DNA of 47,621 nt from Flavobacteriaceae bacterium. Its GTDB lineage: Bacteria; Bacteroidota; Bacteroidia; Flavobacteriales; Flavobacteriaceae. This document shows positions 36,471-43,687 of the stretch, piece after piece (positions within the stretch are counted from its first letter, which is position 1; each line of letters starts with the position of its first letter). Made by a program: the position numbers and the translations under genes. The stretch covers positions 1 through 47,621 of the forward strand of contig CANLLR010000021.1 of assembly GCA_947491985.1 (NCBI GenBank). The letters are read 5' to 3'. The notes below the pieces were generated by a model. It ran no database searches and had not been told where the DNA came from. It saw only the letters and a program-made list of their open reading frames with translations.

Positions 36471-36501
36471 GTCAAAAGTCAAAAGTCAAAAGTCAAAAGT
36501 C
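36471..36501. repeat. Heptanucleotide tandem repeat (GTCAAAA)4.4 upstream of rng
   Basis: Four perfect units plus GTC, running into a degenerate ACTTATAACT/AATAACTTATAACT tract to about 36538. It sits in the likely leader of RNase G. The remaining DNA to 36680 holds no recognisable feature. Confidence 0.93.
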
Positions 36502-36680
36502 TTGCAACTTATAACTAATAACTTATAACTCATAACTCTTTGTGAGGATGGATTAAACATTTTTTACCAGGTATTTTACCCGACGAAATTTAGCTGGTAG
36601 TGATAGTTTTCATTTAGCAAGCTGCTAACTGTGACTGACTACTGTTTACTAAACTTCAATTTCAATGAACGTTTAAAAGG

Positions 36681-36706
36681 AAAAAAGTAGTTTAGAACTA
36701 CTTTTT
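36681..36706 (-). terminator. Terminator overlapping the stop of the 30-residue gene
   Basis: A perfect 11-base stem AAAAAGTAGTT (36682-36692) / AACTACTTTTT (36696-36706) with a three-base loop. On the minus strand the stop codon TAG and the last two Lys codons are part of the 5' arm. Confidence 0.85.
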
Positions 36707-36790
36707 CTTTTTATGGCGGTTAGCTCTAGCGCGTTTTTTACGCTTGTGAGTCGCTACCTTATGTCTTTTTCTTTTTTTACCACTTGGCAT
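36698..36790 (-). CDS. 30-residue very basic protein (ribosomal-protein-like)
   Basis: Translates as MPSGKKRKRHKVATHKRKKR followed by ARANRHKKKK, 30 residues of which 20 are Lys, Arg or His and none acidic, so it must bind nucleic acid, most likely rRNA. It is only 34 bases after hup on the same strand, shares its promoter presumably, and is closed by a strong terminator. I recognise this short protein as recurrent in Bacteroidetes beside HU, but no experimental function is known to me. It is similar in kind to bacterial Thx/bL36-size ribosomal proteins. The start, stop and terminator are unambiguous. Confidence 0.85.
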   Translation of the reverse strand: MPSGKKRKRHKVATHKRKKRARANRHKKKK

Positions 36791-36824
36791 ACTTTGTAGT
36801 TTTTGATGGGATTAATAAATAAGT

Positions 36825-37118
36825 TTATACTGTTACTTCCGTATTCGTTTTTACTGCTTCAACAAATACTTTTGCTGGTTTGAATGCAGGAATATTGTGT
36901 GCTGGAATTTTAATTGTTGTGTTTTTTGAAATATTTCTACCTGTTTTTTCAGCTCTAGTTTTGATAATAAAACTTCCAAATCCTCTTAAATAAACATTGT
37001 CTCCACTTTCTAACGAAGTTTTAACTTCTTCCATTAATGCTTCAACTGTTGCTTGAACATCTCCTTTTTCAAGACCTAATTTTTCTGAAATTTTTGCTAC
37101 GATATCTGCTTTCGTCAT
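36825..37118 (-). CDS. hup: HU family DNA-binding protein
   Basis: 97-residue histone-like protein. The N-terminal helices (MTKADIVAKISEKLGLEKGDV) and the DNA-arm region GFGSFIIKTRAEKTGRNI...IPAHNIPAFKPAKVF match HU, with the conserved arm proline in NIPAFKPAK. It has a consensus promoter (TTG-N21-TATATTTG, minus strand 37192-37161) with a 42-base leader, and is followed by the 30-residue basic protein gene. It is divergent from mutY. Confidence 0.96.
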   Translation of the reverse strand: MTKADIVAKISEKLGLEKGDVQATVEALMEEVKTSLESGDNVYLRGFGSFIIKTRAEKTGRNISKNTTIKIPAHNIPAFKPAKVFVEAVKTNTEVTV

Positions 37119-37160
37119 TTTCTTTCGTATTAATATATTGTACTATTTTTTTTAAGTGTG

Positions 37161-37192
37161 CAAATATACAAATAAAAAAAACATATAATCAA
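37161..37192 (-). promoter_or_regulatory. hup promoter TTG-N21-TATATTTG
   Basis: On the minus strand TTG (37192-37190) and TATATTTG (37168-37161) are 21 bases apart, a good match to the Bacteroidetes -33/-7 pattern, and 42 bases before the hup ATG. Confidence 0.8.
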
Positions 37193-37250
37193 CCTAATTC
37201 ATTAAAATTTAATCACATAAACTTATACTTTTGTTAATCTAATTTTTTAT

Positions 37251-38285
37251 ATGAATTTTTCTAACTCATTATTGCAATGGTATTTACAAAACAAGCGCGA
37301 TTTGCCTTGGCGAAAAACTACTGATGCTTATCCTATATGGCTTTCTGAAATAATGTTGCAACAAACTCGAGTAGCCCAAGGAATGCCTTATTTTTATGCT
37401 TTTATGAGCATTTTTCCCACGGTTTTTGATTTAGCCAAAGCCGATGAAGAAGAAGTTTTAAAACTCTGGCAAGGTTTGGGTTACTATTCGCGCGCGCGCA
37501 ACATGCACAAAACGGCGCAAATTGTAGCTTTTGAATTAAATGGAAAATTCCCAAACAACTACAGCGACTTACTAAAACTAAAAGGTATTGGCGATTATAC
37601 CGCCGCAGCCATTGCCTCTTTTGCTTTTAACGAAGTGGTTCCAGTGGTGGATGGCAATGTATTTCGCGTGTTGTCGCGTTATTTTGATGTAATCACCGAC
37701 ATTTCATCGACTACAGCCAAAAAAGAATTTGCCGCATTAGCCAAAGCGTTGATGCCTTTTGACAACCCAGCACTTTTTAATCAAGCGATAATGGAATTTG
37801 GCGCTTTGCAATGTGTGCCGAAAAATCCCAATTGCAAAAGCTGCATTTTTGCCACGAGTTGTGCTGCTTTGCAAAAAAATAAAGTGAATCAACTTCCTGT
37901 AAAAACCAAGAAAATAAAAGTCACCAACCGCTATTTTCATTATTTGGTTTTTGAAGACGATAAAAAAAACACCCTACTTAACAAGCGAACAGCAAAGGGG
38001 ATTTGGCATAATTTATATGAGTTTCCGGTAATTGAAGCCGAAAATCCCACTTCGCAAGAAAGTATCATTGAAATCATTAAAACCGATTTTCATGCCTACA
38101 ACATAACCGACATTTTTGCTTATGAAGATCCCATTCTGCATAAATTATCGCATCAACATTTGTCCATTTCGTTTTACAAAGTATGCGTTTCCAATTCGTT
38201 AGTTAACGGAATCCCTCTTAAAACAATAACTTCTTTTCCGTTTCCTATTGTAATTTTTAACTTTATTGAAAAGTATTCCATTTAA
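37251..38285 (+). CDS. mutY: A/G-specific adenine glycosylase
   Basis: Removes adenine mispaired with 8-oxoguanine. It has LPWRKTTDAYPIWLSEIMLQ with the catalytic Glu, the helix-hairpin-helix GPD region LKGIGDYTAAAIASFAF then VPVVDGNVFRVL (catalytic Asp), and an intact 4Fe-4S loop with spacing C-x6-C-x2-C-x5-C (CVPKNPNCKSCIFATSC). A C-terminal NUDIX-like domain for 8-oxoG recognition occupies about 225-344. A TACTTTTG -7 box at 37226-37233 is 17 bases upstream. It is divergent from hup; ssb, gldE and gldD follow. Confidence 0.96.
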   Translation: MNFSNSLLQWYLQNKRDLPWRKTTDAYPIWLSEIMLQQTRVAQGMPYFYAFMSIFPTVFDLAKADEEEVLKLWQGLGYYSRARNMHKTAQIVAFELNGKFPNNYSDLLKLKGIGDYTAAAIASFAFNEVVPVVDGNVFRVLSRYFDVITDISSTTAKKEFAALAKALMPFDNPALFNQAIMEFGALQCVPKNPNCKSCIFATSCAALQKNKVNQLPVKTKKIKVTNRYFHYLVFEDDKKNTLLNKRTAKGIWHNLYEFPVIEAENPTSQESIIEIIKTDFHAYNITDIFAYEDPILHKLSHQHLSISFYKVCVSNSLVNGIPLKTITSFPFPIVIFNFIEKYSI

Positions 38286-38331
38286 GTATCAAAATTTTTA
38301 TTAATTTTGGATAAATACAAATGCTACCATA

Positions 38332-38766
38332 ATGAACGGAACATTGAATAAAGTTATGCTTATTGGTCACTTGGGTGATGATATTAAAATGCACTATTTT
38401 GAAGGCGGAAATTGCATTGGTCGCTTTCCATTGGCAACAAATGAAGTCTACATTAACAAGCAAACGAATGAAAAAATAACGTCGACTGAATGGCATAATT
38501 TGGTGGTTCGAAACAAAGCCGCAGAAATTTGTGAAAAATACCTTTCTAAAGGCGATAAAATTTATGTTGAAGGTCGCATCAAATCGCGCCAATGGCAAGC
38601 AGAAGATGGTACTACAAAATACACTACTGAAATTCAAGTAACCGAATTTACCTTTCTTGCTGTAAAAAAAGACATGGAAGGCAATAAATCTCATAGCGCC
38701 GATTCAAAAAACAGTAACTTTGATTCGCAAAACTTACCTAATCACGAAAACGATTTACCGTTTTAA
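38332..38766 (+). CDS. ssb: Single-stranded DNA-binding protein
   Basis: 144 residues: an OB fold in the first 110 (MNGTLNKVMLIGHLGDDIKM; EWHNLVVRNKAAEICEKYL; GDKIYVEGRIKSRQW) and a flexible tail ending ENDLPF, the acidic partner-binding tip. A TAATTTTG box lies at 38302-38309, 22 bases before the ATG. gldE follows 19 bases downstream. Confidence 0.96.
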   Translation: MNGTLNKVMLIGHLGDDIKMHYFEGGNCIGRFPLATNEVYINKQTNEKITSTEWHNLVVRNKAAEICEKYLSKGDKIYVEGRIKSRQWQAEDGTTKYTTEIQVTEFTFLAVKKDMEGNKSHSADSKNSNFDSQNLPNHENDLPF

Positions 38767-38785
38767 TATTGTTTAACTAACGCTA

Positions 38786-40090
38786 TTGCATTTGGACCCA
38801 GAGCCCAGTTTAGAATTTCTTTCAACCATCGACACCCAACTACTTTTTGGAAGTATTGGAATTGCCCTATTACTTTTTTGTTGCGCCATGGTGGCTGCTG
38901 CTGAAGTAGCTTTGTTTTCATTGACTTCGAAAGACTTGATTGAGCTTAATCAAAAGAACGTAGCGAAATCGATAATCATCAACCAGCTTTTAGAAAAACC
39001 AAAAAAGCTATTAGCTACTATTTTAGTAGCCAATAATTTTTTGCAAATCGCCATTGTTATTCTTTTCTCAATCTCGTTAGATACTCTTTTTATTGGAATT
39101 TCGATTCCGATTTTAAAATTTATAGTAGAAGTAATTTTAGTAACTTTTTTAATTTTACTTTTTGGTGAAGTCATTCCAAAAGTATATGCCAATCGAAATA
39201 ATGTAAAGTTTGCCGCTTTTATAGCGTATCCATTATTGTTTTTAAATAAAATTTTAACGCCGATAAGTTCGCCAATGCGTGCTTTAACCATTTTTATTCA
39301 GGAGAAATTAGGCAAACAAAAATCAAATTTTTCAGTCGACCAATTATCCCAAGCACTAGAATTGACTTCAGATGCCGACACTTCTAAAGAGGAACAAAAA
39401 ATTTTAGAAGGTATTGTTTCGTTTGGAAACACCGACACCAAACAAGTCATGAGTCCGAGGATTGATATTTTTGCCATTGAAATTGAAGAAACATTTGCCG
39501 AAATCTATCCCAAAATTGTTGATAAAGGCTATTCAAGAATTCCGGTGTACCGAGACAATATTGACCGTATAGAAGGCGTTTTGTTTATAAAAGATTTGAT
39601 TCCGTACATCAATAAAAAAGAATTTGATTGGAAAACATTAATCCGAGAGCCCTTTTTTGTTCCAGAAAATAAAAAGCTCGACAATTTATTGAAGGATTTT
39701 CAAAGCATGAAAAGCCATTTAGCGATTGTGGTTGATGAATATGGAGGTACTTCGGGATTGGTTTCTTTAGAAGATGTTATTGAAGAAATTGTGGGCGACA
39801 TTAGCGATGAATTTGATGATGACGACATTCATTTTTCGCAAATAGACGAAAGAAATTATCTTTTCGAAGGTAAAATAAATTTGAAAGATTTTTACAGAGT
39901 CATTAAAATAGATGAAGATCTTTTTGAAAACAGAAAAGGAGAAGCCGAAACTTTAGCGGGTTTCATTCTCGAATTGTTGGGAAATTTCCCTAAAAAAGGA
40001 CAAAAAATTCAATTTGAAAATTGTTTGTTTACTATTGAAACAGTAGATAAAAAACGTGTGAAGCAAATTAAAATTACCATTGATGCATAA
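38786..40090 (+). CDS. gldE: Gliding motility-associated protein GldE
   Basis: Membrane protein of the CNNM/CorC type, 434 residues. Three to four helices in a DUF21 domain (about 20-160, with CAMVAAAEVALFSL) precede a CBS pair (about 205-320, VMSPRIDIFAI and VDEYGGTSGLVSLEDVIEEIVGDI) and a CorC/HlyC transporter-associated domain. GldE works with GldD in stabilising the gliding/T9SS machinery in Flavobacterium johnsoniae. The start is TTG; TTG at 38786 or at 38792 both give an N-terminus reading (HL)DPEPS, and no upstream ATG exists. It overlaps gldD by eight bases. Confidence 0.93.
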   Translation: MHLDPEPSLEFLSTIDTQLLFGSIGIALLLFCCAMVAAAEVALFSLTSKDLIELNQKNVAKSIIINQLLEKPKKLLATILVANNFLQIAIVILFSISLDTLFIGISIPILKFIVEVILVTFLILLFGEVIPKVYANRNNVKFAAFIAYPLLFLNKILTPISSPMRALTIFIQEKLGKQKSNFSVDQLSQALELTSDADTSKEEQKILEGIVSFGNTDTKQVMSPRIDIFAIEIEETFAEIYPKIVDKGYSRIPVYRDNIDRIEGVLFIKDLIPYINKKEFDWKTLIREPFFVPENKKLDNLLKDFQSMKSHLAIVVDEYGGTSGLVSLEDVIEEIVGDISDEFDDDDIHFSQIDERNYLFEGKINLKDFYRVIKIDEDLFENRKGEAETLAGFILELLGNFPKKGQKIQFENCLFTIETVDKKRVKQIKITIDA

Positions 40091-40649
40091 AAACTTGATT
40101 CTAAAAACACTATTGCTTTTTACAATTGTACTCACCATTTCGAGTTGCAAAAAAGACGTTTTACCCAAACCATCAAGTCAATTACGATTGGAATATCCTA
40201 TTGCGCAATATGCAAATTTTGAAAGCTCGTGCCCATTTACCTTTGTGATGAACGAGGACGCTATCATTAAAGGACAAAAAGATTGCGGATTTACAATTAT
40301 GTATCCCAAAATGAAAGCAACAGTATATCTGACCTATAAATCGGTGAATGACGACATTGATAAACTGTTGCGTGATGCTCAAAAACTGACTTTTGAACAC
40401 GTAATAAAAGCAGATAATATTATAGAGCAGCCCTACGCTAACACAGCAAATAAAGTGTACGGAATGTTTTACCATGTGGATGGAAACGCTGCTACCAATT
40501 CGCAATTTTACGTTACCGACAGTCTCAAACACTTTGTAACGGGTTCAGTATATTTTTATGCGAAACCCAATTTTGATTCGATTATGCCCGCTACAGATTA
40601 CATTCGAAACGACATGCAAAATTTAATGGAGTCGATGAAGTGGAAATAA
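40083..40649 (+). CDS. gldD: Gliding motility lipoprotein GldD
   Basis: 188-residue lipoprotein needed for gliding and T9SS function in Flavobacterium johnsoniae. The lipobox ISSC puts the lipidated Cys at about residue 22 after a hydrophobic signal (LILKTLLLFTIVLTISSC). The mature part (LRLEYPIAQYANFESSCPFTF, then DCGFTIMYPKMKATVYLTY) is characteristic of GldD. The start ATG at 40083 overlaps the gldE stop (ATGCATAA), indicating coupled translation. A TTG one codon earlier is also possible. Confidence 0.95.
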   Translation: MHKNLILKTLLLFTIVLTISSCKKDVLPKPSSQLRLEYPIAQYANFESSCPFTFVMNEDAIIKGQKDCGFTIMYPKMKATVYLTYKSVNDDIDKLLRDAQKLTFEHVIKADNIIEQPYANTANKVYGMFYHVDGNAATNSQFYVTDSLKHFVTGSVYFYAKPNFDSIMPATDYIRNDMQNLMESMKWK

Positions 40650-40686
40650 TTTCAGTACATTTACTTACCAATCAAACTTTTATACT

Positions 40687-41310
40687 ATGAATTTACACCA
40701 TTTAAAATTTATTGTGTTTTTTTTATCTTTTACAACAGCGGTTTCACAAGATTACGACATTGAAGTTATTAAAAATGAACTTGATGGAAATACTGTCGTT
40801 GCTGTAAAAAACAATTCTAATGTCCGTAAAGAAGTCACATTATATATCGAAGCGATAGGGTTTACTGCTTTCAAATCGCCTGTTGTAAAATTGGCAAACA
40901 AAGGGGAAACTGTTGATTTTATTACATTAAAGCCTCTGAAAGGAAAACCAAGCAAATATTCCTTAAGTTATTCAGCTAAAGCAAATCCAACGGAAGAAGA
41001 ACTCGCTGCAAAAACAGAAAGACTACTAAAGCATGCAGGATTAGTTACCGATGACATGTCAAAAGGAATTTATATTTTCACAAAAGACGGTTGTCCTCGA
41101 TGCGAAATTACATTAGAACATATGATCAATAAAGACTTGAGTTTTAAATATTATAACACAACGAACAACCCGGATAAAAATGAGTTAATGTGGAAAAAAA
41201 TAAAAGAAAAACGAGCTTCTGAAAAAGTAACCATGCCAGTAGTTATAGTAAATGGAAAAATCTCTCACAGCCATACTGATTTAAATGCTTTTTTAAAAAC
41301 TTTAAAATAA
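40687..41310 (+). CDS. Exported thioredoxin/glutaredoxin-like protein (CPRC)
   Basis: 207 residues. The signal peptide (MNLHHLKFIVFFLSFTTAVSQ) is followed by a beta-sandwich-like region (about 22-105) and a glutaredoxin-type domain with the redox motif DGCPRCE (about 136-142) and the conserved TMPVVIVNGKISH (cis-Pro loop). It probably handles disulfides or acts as a thiol reductase in the periplasm; its partner is unknown. It lies 37 bases after gldD in the same direction and may be in the same transcript. Confidence 0.8.
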   Translation: MNLHHLKFIVFFLSFTTAVSQDYDIEVIKNELDGNTVVAVKNNSNVRKEVTLYIEAIGFTAFKSPVVKLANKGETVDFITLKPLKGKPSKYSLSYSAKANPTEEELAAKTERLLKHAGLVTDDMSKGIYIFTKDGCPRCEITLEHMINKDLSFKYYNTTNNPDKNELMWKKIKEKRASEKVTMPVVIVNGKISHSHTDLNAFLKTLK

Positions 41311-41577
41311 ACGTAAACTTTAATCCTTATATATCAGTTTAAAATTCCATTTTTTTGCGGTAAAGCAATTTTTAAATAAATCATTTCAATCTACGAAACC
41401 GACTTTGGTTTCAAGGTTAAATCTCAAATTTTAAAAGAGATCTTTAGCTTAATTTATTTTTTTAAATTGTTTTTTTAAGAACAAACATTAAATTTTGTGT
41501 AATATTTTGTTAAAAAAATTAAACAATTCTAAGTTTGAACTACTTTTGAATTAGTTTTTAACTTAAAAAAAAATAAA

Positions 41578-42165
41578 ATGAATTTAGTAAAAAAAATTAG
41601 TCTGTTTGCATTTGCGTCAATAGTTATGACGTCATGTGGAGATGGAAAGAAAAATGATGCCGAAGCTGTAACAACGGACACTACAGAAGTGGCAATGGAT
41701 ACTGTAATTACAGAAAAACCAAAAACTATTGTTGATGTTGCTGCCGGAAATACCGATTTCTCAACATTAGTCGCGGCTGTAAAAGCAGCTGGATTAGTAG
41801 AAACACTAATTGGCGAGGGTCCATTTACAGTATTTGCTCCAACAAATGCCGCATTTGAAAAACTTCCAGCAGGAACTGTTGATGGATTATTGAAACCAGA
41901 AAACTTAGAAAAACTTAAAGGTCTTTTAACGTATCATGTAGTGGCTGGGAAATTTGATGCAGCAACAGTTACAGATGCCATTAACAAAAACAAGGGTAAA
42001 TATACAGTTACTACTGTTCAAGGAGGAAAAATTGATTTAAGTTTAAAAGATGGTAAAGTTATCTTAACCGATGCGAATGGAAAGACTTCTACTGTTGTAA
42101 TTGCTGATGTAGCAGCTTCTAACGGTATTATTCATGCAATTGATACGGTTGTGATGCCCAAGTAA
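41578..42165 (+). CDS. Fasciclin-domain lipoprotein
   Basis: 195 residues. The lipoprotein signal (SLFAFASIVMTSCGDG, Cys at about 20) is followed by a short Thr/Asp linker, then one FAS1 domain (about 55-195) with the two signature stretches FTVFAPTNAAFEKLP and NGIIHAIDTVVMP. FAS1 proteins mediate adhesion or surface interactions; the ligand is unknown. A TACTTTTG -7 box at 41541-41548 lies 29 bases before the ATG. The 41311-41577 gap holds a small hairpin (41395-41412) and no gene. A terminator follows. Confidence 0.93.
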   Translation: MNLVKKISLFAFASIVMTSCGDGKKNDAEAVTTDTTEVAMDTVITEKPKTIVDVAAGNTDFSTLVAAVKAAGLVETLIGEGPFTVFAPTNAAFEKLPAGTVDGLLKPENLEKLKGLLTYHVVAGKFDAATVTDAINKNKGKYTVTTVQGGKIDLSLKDGKVILTDANGKTSTVVIADVAASNGIIHAIDTVVMPK

Positions 42166-42180
42166 TTATTAATTCAAAAT

Positions 42181-42214
42181 AAAAAAGACCGTTTTTATTG
42201 AAGCGGTCTTTTTT
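42181..42214. terminator. Bidirectional terminator
   Basis: AAAAAAGACCG (42181-42191) pairs with CGGTCTTTTTT (42204-42214), between the convergent fasciclin and HMA lipoprotein genes. Confidence 0.88.
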
Positions 42215-42235
42215 TATATATTAATTTAGTGTTTT

Positions 42236-42616
42236 TTACACTTTATTTCCCAGTTTTATTTCAGCTACTTTGTACGTTTTACCGTCGGCACAACCTTCTA
42301 CTGCTTTGGTTAAATCGGTCGATTGTAATTTATCCAAATCAAAATTAACAAAGGCTGTTTTGGTTTCAAAATCAACTTTCGCGTTTTGAACGCCTTCCAT
42401 TTTTGTCAACTCTTCTTCGATGGTTTTAGCACAACCCATAGCACAAGTCATTCCTTCGATTTTAAAGGTTGCGGTTTCTGGGCGTGTTGCTTCGGCTATA
42501 GTTTTCGTTTCTGTCTTTTTAGTATCATTTGCCTCTTGCTTGCTTGCACTGTCTTTACATCCGACAAAAAGTACCGAAACTAAAACTAAACCTGCAATTA
42601 CTTTTGAAAATTTCAT
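42236..42616 (-). CDS. HMA-domain lipoprotein (metal binding)
   Basis: 126 residues. A lipoprotein signal (GLVLVSVLFVGCKDS, Cys at about 20), a Lys/Thr linker, and a heavy-metal-associated domain (about 48-120) with the motif GMTCAMGCAKT: the usual CxxC is extended to C-x3-C here, followed by the typical EEELTKMEGVQNAKVDFETK pattern. It likely binds copper or another soft metal in the periplasm. It has a consensus promoter upstream (TTG-N18-TAATTTTG). Confidence 0.88.
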   Translation of the reverse strand: MKFSKVIAGLVLVSVLFVGCKDSASKQEANDTKKTETKTIAEATRPETATFKIEGMTCAMGCAKTIEEELTKMEGVQNAKVDFETKTAFVNFDLDKLQSTDLTKAVEGCADGKTYKVAEIKLGNKV

Positions 42617-42657
42617 AATACTATATATTTTTATTGTGTAGTTAAATAGCTATATTA

Positions 42658-42686
42658 CAAAATTACAACTTTTTTATAGGGAACAA
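42658..42686 (-). promoter_or_regulatory. Promoter TTG-N18-TAATTTTG for HMA lipoprotein
   Basis: On the minus strand TTG (42686-42684) and TAATTTTG (42665-42658) are 18 bases apart, about 41 bases before the ATG at 42616. Confidence 0.75.
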
Positions 42687-42728
42687 TTCATAAAATTATG
42701 TCAAATTTGCTACCGTTAATTATACATC

Positions 42729-43595
42729 ATGCAAACAAATACTTTCAAGTGGCTTCTATTATTCATTTTAGCCCTAATTTGGGGAAGCTCGTTCATACTC
42801 ATCAAAAGAAGTTTGGTTGGTTTATCTCCAATGCAATTGGGTTCGTTACGCATTATTTTTTGTGCGATTTTTTTGTTACTCATCGGATTTAAAAGCATCA
42901 CACAAATTAAGCAACACCAATGGAAGTACATTGCTTTAACGTCGTTATTTGGCACGTTTATTCCTGCGTTTTTATTTGCCATAGCACAAACACAAATTAG
43001 CAGTTCAGTGAGTTCGATATTAAATTCGCTAACGCCTTTAAATACGTTATTAATTGGTGGACTTGCCTTTGGTTTGACTTTCAAACGCACGCAGGTTTTG
43101 GGTGTAATTATCGGATTGGTTGGGACCTTATTATTGATAGTAAATGGCGCGATGCATCATCCGAATCAGAATTATTGGTACACACTTTTGATTTTAATCT
43201 CTTCGATTTGTTATGCAACAAATGTAAATCTGCTCAAAAAACATTTATCCGATGTCAAACCATTAGCAATAAGCACCGGTAATTTTTTAGTGATGTTGGT
43301 TCCGGCTTTGATAGTGCTTTTTTCGACCGATTTTCTTTCGGTAGTACATCACGTTGAAGTACAACATTCGATGCTTTTTGTATTGGTTTTGGGTGTGGTT
43401 GGAACCGGAATTGCGAATATTATTTTCTTTAAATTAATCCAAATGTCGTCGCCTGTTTTTGCCACTTCGGTAACCTATTTGATTCCGATTGTAGCCTTCT
43501 TTTGGGGATTGTTGGATAACGAAATGCTAACACAAGTTCAGTTCTTGGGTGCATTTGTTATTTTGATTGGCGTGTATTTGTCGAGTAAGAAATAG
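42729..43595 (+). CDS. DMT (EamA) family transporter
   Basis: 288-residue inner-membrane protein with about ten helices in two EamA repeats. The first starts LLFILALIWGSSFILIKRSL and the second around YTLLILISSICYATNVNLL; it ends GAFVILIGVYLSSKK. EamA carriers export metabolites or amino acids; the substrate is not predictable here. It appears monocistronic and ends at a strong terminator. Confidence 0.92.
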   Translation: MQTNTFKWLLLFILALIWGSSFILIKRSLVGLSPMQLGSLRIIFCAIFLLLIGFKSITQIKQHQWKYIALTSLFGTFIPAFLFAIAQTQISSSVSSILNSLTPLNTLLIGGLAFGLTFKRTQVLGVIIGLVGTLLLIVNGAMHHPNQNYWYTLLILISSICYATNVNLLKKHLSDVKPLAISTGNFLVMLVPALIVLFSTDFLSVVHHVEVQHSMLFVLVLGVVGTGIANIIFFKLIQMSSPVFATSVTYLIPIVAFFWGLLDNEMLTQVQFLGAFVILIGVYLSSKK

Positions 43596-43632
43596 TTTGC
43601 AGTATTCAATGTTCACAGTGTTCAAAAATAAT

Positions 43633-43668
43633 AAAGACCGTTTCAAATAATATGAAACGGTCTTTTTA
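43633..43668. terminator. Bidirectional terminator
   Basis: A 13-base stem AAAGACCGTTTCA (43633-43645) / TGAAACGGTCTTT (43653-43665). It shares its core GACCGTTT/CGGTC with the terminator at 42181-42214. Confidence 0.9.
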
Positions 43669-43687
43669 TTTTATTATTTCTTTTTAA

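Noticed and set aside
36471..36538. Possible CRISPR-like array
   Set aside because: Units are seven bases with no spacers and there are no cas genes; it is a simple tandem repeat.
41395..41412. Hairpin GAAACC-gacttt-GGTTTC as terminator
   Set aside because: The stem is only six bases and no T run follows; left as an unassigned small hairpin.
43600..43625. Functional heptamer array (CAGTATT/CAATGTT/CAGTGTT)
   Set aside because: Units are too degenerate to call a repeat; mentioned only as a possible decayed relative.
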